A DNA stretch of 38,683 nt. Source: Nitrospirota bacterium. Lineage in GTDB: Bacteria; Nitrospirota; Thermodesulfovibrionia; UBA6902. Within the stretch, counting starts at the first letter, position 1, and each line of letters begins with the position of its first letter. Below the pieces are notes generated by a model, which saw nothing but the letters and a program-made list of their open reading frames with translations, made no database searches and had not been told where the DNA came from. The DNA lies in assembly GCA_016217725.1 (NCBI GenBank), contig JACRHB010000030.1, positions 1 through 38,683 on the forward strand, in the 5' to 3' direction. Positions 36,737-38,683 of this stretch are shown here, piece by piece. The position numbers were made by a program, and so were the translations under genes.

Positions 36737-38098
36737 ATGCTCGAATTATTATTGCCCCTTCAGAGATTATTTATACCGGGCTTAATTATTTTACTCCTTT
36801 GGAGCAGTTATCGGACTATATTTAAAGGCGACAGGGCTGTCGGCCTCGTCCTTTATCTCGCTTTAGTAATAATCGTAGACAGCTTTTTAAATACTGGAAT
36901 TTTTATTCCGGGTATGGCATATGGAAGTATCCGGTATTCGGAGGTATGTGCTTTCTTTCTTATTCTGAACAACCCTCCCAATAGATACGTAAAGGGCAAT
37001 AATCGTTTATTTTTTTTATTGTTATTTTTATATTTCTCCTTGTTTTTGATTGCGGCTTTCAGAGGAATAACCATAGAAGATGGATTAAATAATTTTAGAA
37101 GATATATCATTCCGCAACTTATTGCTTTTTGGGTATCATATAGAGGTTTTAATAAAAAAGAAGATTATGGAAGATTTCTTTTTTATTTTATGGTGCTTCT
37201 TGTAGTTATTGCTCTCTTTACATTCTGGGACGTTTTTTTTGATAGATGGTTATTGTTTAGTGAGGGATTAAACTCAAACACATACTCAAGCGGCAGGAGA
37301 AATGGAAGATTCGGCAGTTTTTTCCTAAATCCTAATTATATGGGGGCATTTGCGGTTTTAGTGTTTCCTGTTATTTTCATCAGAGCGCTGCTTGAGAAAA
37401 ATATTTTTAAAAGTGTATTTTGCTGGATCAGTTTACTTGCTTTGACGTTTTCTCTTGTTGAAACACAATCAAGGGGACCCATGCTGGGTTTCCTTGTTTC
37501 GGCGATTTTATTTGTTGTTATGCCGACAAAGAGTTATTCATTTATAAAAAAGACAACTTTCTTGATTGTTTTCGTACTTGCTTTATATTTGCTTATGCCT
37601 GGGTTTTATGAACATGCAACAGAAAGATTTTCTGGTGTTGAATCAGAAATGGCTTTGGATAAGAAATCAAGAAGCACGGTTTGGTCATATACAGTTGATT
37701 TAATATTAGATAATCCATTTTTCGGCATTGGATTAGGCGAAAAAGCTTATTTTGTTAAAATGATTCAATCTGGTTTCAGAGAGGAATTTTTGACAAGACC
37801 GCTGGATAATCCCCATAATTCTTATCTTCAAATAGCAGTACAAGCTGGTATTCCTGCTGTTATTATATTTATTTTGATAAACATCTTACTAATTAAGAAA
37901 ACTATATATGCTAATATTAATAGAGAAACTGAGATATCTCTTTTTCTATCAGCTTTTATTTTGGGGATATGTGGTTTTTTAACTACTTTAATTACAGGGA
38001 GTGATATCTTTGTAGAAAGTATTGCTGCGTCTTTTTGGGTAGTTTATGGACTTGTATTTTCAATTATAAATGATAGGGACTTGAGAGTACCGAATTAA
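36737..38098 (+). CDS. O-antigen ligase/polymerase-like membrane protein
   Basis: Many TM helices; SRGPMLGFLVSAILF and NPFFGIGLG...PHNSYLQIAVQAGIPA, typical of Wzy/WaaL-like proteins. Confidence 0.88.
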   Translation: MLELLLPLQRLFIPGLIILLLWSSYRTIFKGDRAVGLVLYLALVIIVDSFLNTGIFIPGMAYGSIRYSEVCAFFLILNNPPNRYVKGNNRLFFLLLFLYFSLFLIAAFRGITIEDGLNNFRRYIIPQLIAFWVSYRGFNKKEDYGRFLFYFMVLLVVIALFTFWDVFFDRWLLFSEGLNSNTYSSGRRNGRFGSFFLNPNYMGAFAVLVFPVIFIRALLEKNIFKSVFCWISLLALTFSLVETQSRGPMLGFLVSAILFVVMPTKSYSFIKKTTFLIVFVLALYLLMPGFYEHATERFSGVESEMALDKKSRSTVWSYTVDLILDNPFFGIGLGEKAYFVKMIQSGFREEFLTRPLDNPHNSYLQIAVQAGIPAVIIFILINILLIKKTIYANINRETEISLFLSAFILGICGFLTTLITGSDIFVESIAASFWVVYGLVFSIINDRDLRVPN

Positions 38099-38109
38099 TC
38101 ATTCAAAAG

Positions 38110-38142
38110 CCCCTAAGCGGCCAACCTTAGGGGGTTATTTTT
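38110..38142 (+). terminator. Terminator-like hairpin between the ligase and the transposase
   Basis: cccctaag-cggccaac-cttagggg followed by a T-rich tract; could also be part of the IS end. Confidence 0.55.
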
Positions 38143-38683
38143 ACTGAAATCAATTTTATCGATGAGGAATTTCGCGAAAGTAGCCTCAGAAGGCGAACCT
38201 GACAGAAAATCGGGGAAGGAATTCCTGAGGGCAAGGGAAGTGACATACTCTGAAGGTGGGATACCGGGGCGGATAGTACGGAGCCAGGAGCCGAACTTAG
38301 CCCAAACGAGCTCGGGAAAGCTAATGGAAAGATACTGAAGTAGCCCCTGAGCGATAAGTCCGACCTGAATAAACCGGTGATACGCATCAAGCTTTCTTCT
38401 GACAGCCGTGCGGTAAGCTTCAGGCTTTCTGTGAAGATACTGATCTCCTGAAGCGTTACGAATAGGAGTCATAGCCTTCATCCAGAAATGATACGCATAA
38501 GAGCCGATAGTACGGACAGCCTGTTTGAAAGAGACCTCAATCTTAAAGCGGAGACCGTACAGGGCGATAATATCGAGGGGTGGTAAAGACAAGTCCGTCG
38601 ACATCAGGATACGCCGCCCCCTGGTCGGATGGATAACGGCCACGAAGCGCACCATGATGCCGATTCTTTTGATCAAGAGGTCG
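38113..38683 (-). mobile_element. C-terminal part of a DDE (IS4-type) transposase, truncated by the window edge
   Basis: YGLRFKIEVSFKQAVRTIGSYAYHFWMKAM matches the Y-(2)-R-(3)-E-(6)-K pattern; frame open to the window end. Confidence 0.8.

Noticed and set aside
1-38683. tRNA or rRNA genes
   Set aside because: None recognised by reading; a tRNAscan/Infernal run was not available.

Overview
The 38.7 kb window is a gene-dense bacterial chromosomal segment; the gene content suggests a Nitrospirota/Deltaproteobacteria-like genome, which is inference only. The left half (about 1-16 kb) holds housekeeping genes: secG, tpiA, dcd, pyrF, trpE and mfd. Among them are an MXAN_6640-type putative metalloprotease with a CFI-box C-terminus, a BNR/YCF48-like protein, a DUF4143-type AAA ATPase and a PhnD-like lipoprotein. 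The right half (about 16.3-38.1 kb) is an exosortase/PEP-CTERM-associated exopolysaccharide locus: PEP-CTERM protein, exosortase-associated acyltransferase, histidine kinase, PrsR-like sigma54 regulator, PrsT-like TPR lipoprotein, sugar transferase, Wza-like export protein, chain-length protein, tyrosine kinase, beta-barrel, ExeA-like ATPase, GT2, WecB, polysaccharide deacetylase, B12/radical SAM and O-antigen ligase. The exosortase gene itself is not in the window. A partial transposase lies at the right edge. The most unusual signal is the set of short structured repeats. (A) GC-rich hairpin+tail modules occur as inverted pairs (hairpin-tail...tail'-hairpin') at four loci; at one of them the space between the pair is filled exactly by a DUF559 endonuclease-like gene whose start codon and C-terminal codons lie inside the repeats. 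(B) MITE-like elements bounded by GTCATTC...GAATGAC. (C) Arrays of 7-bp (and once 8-bp) units, often in inverted pairs. Copies of A and C, plus a perfect palindrome, sit in frame inside trpE, mfd and the metalloprotease gene. There is also a single-base frameshift in the polysaccharide export gene and a possible one in the secG tail.
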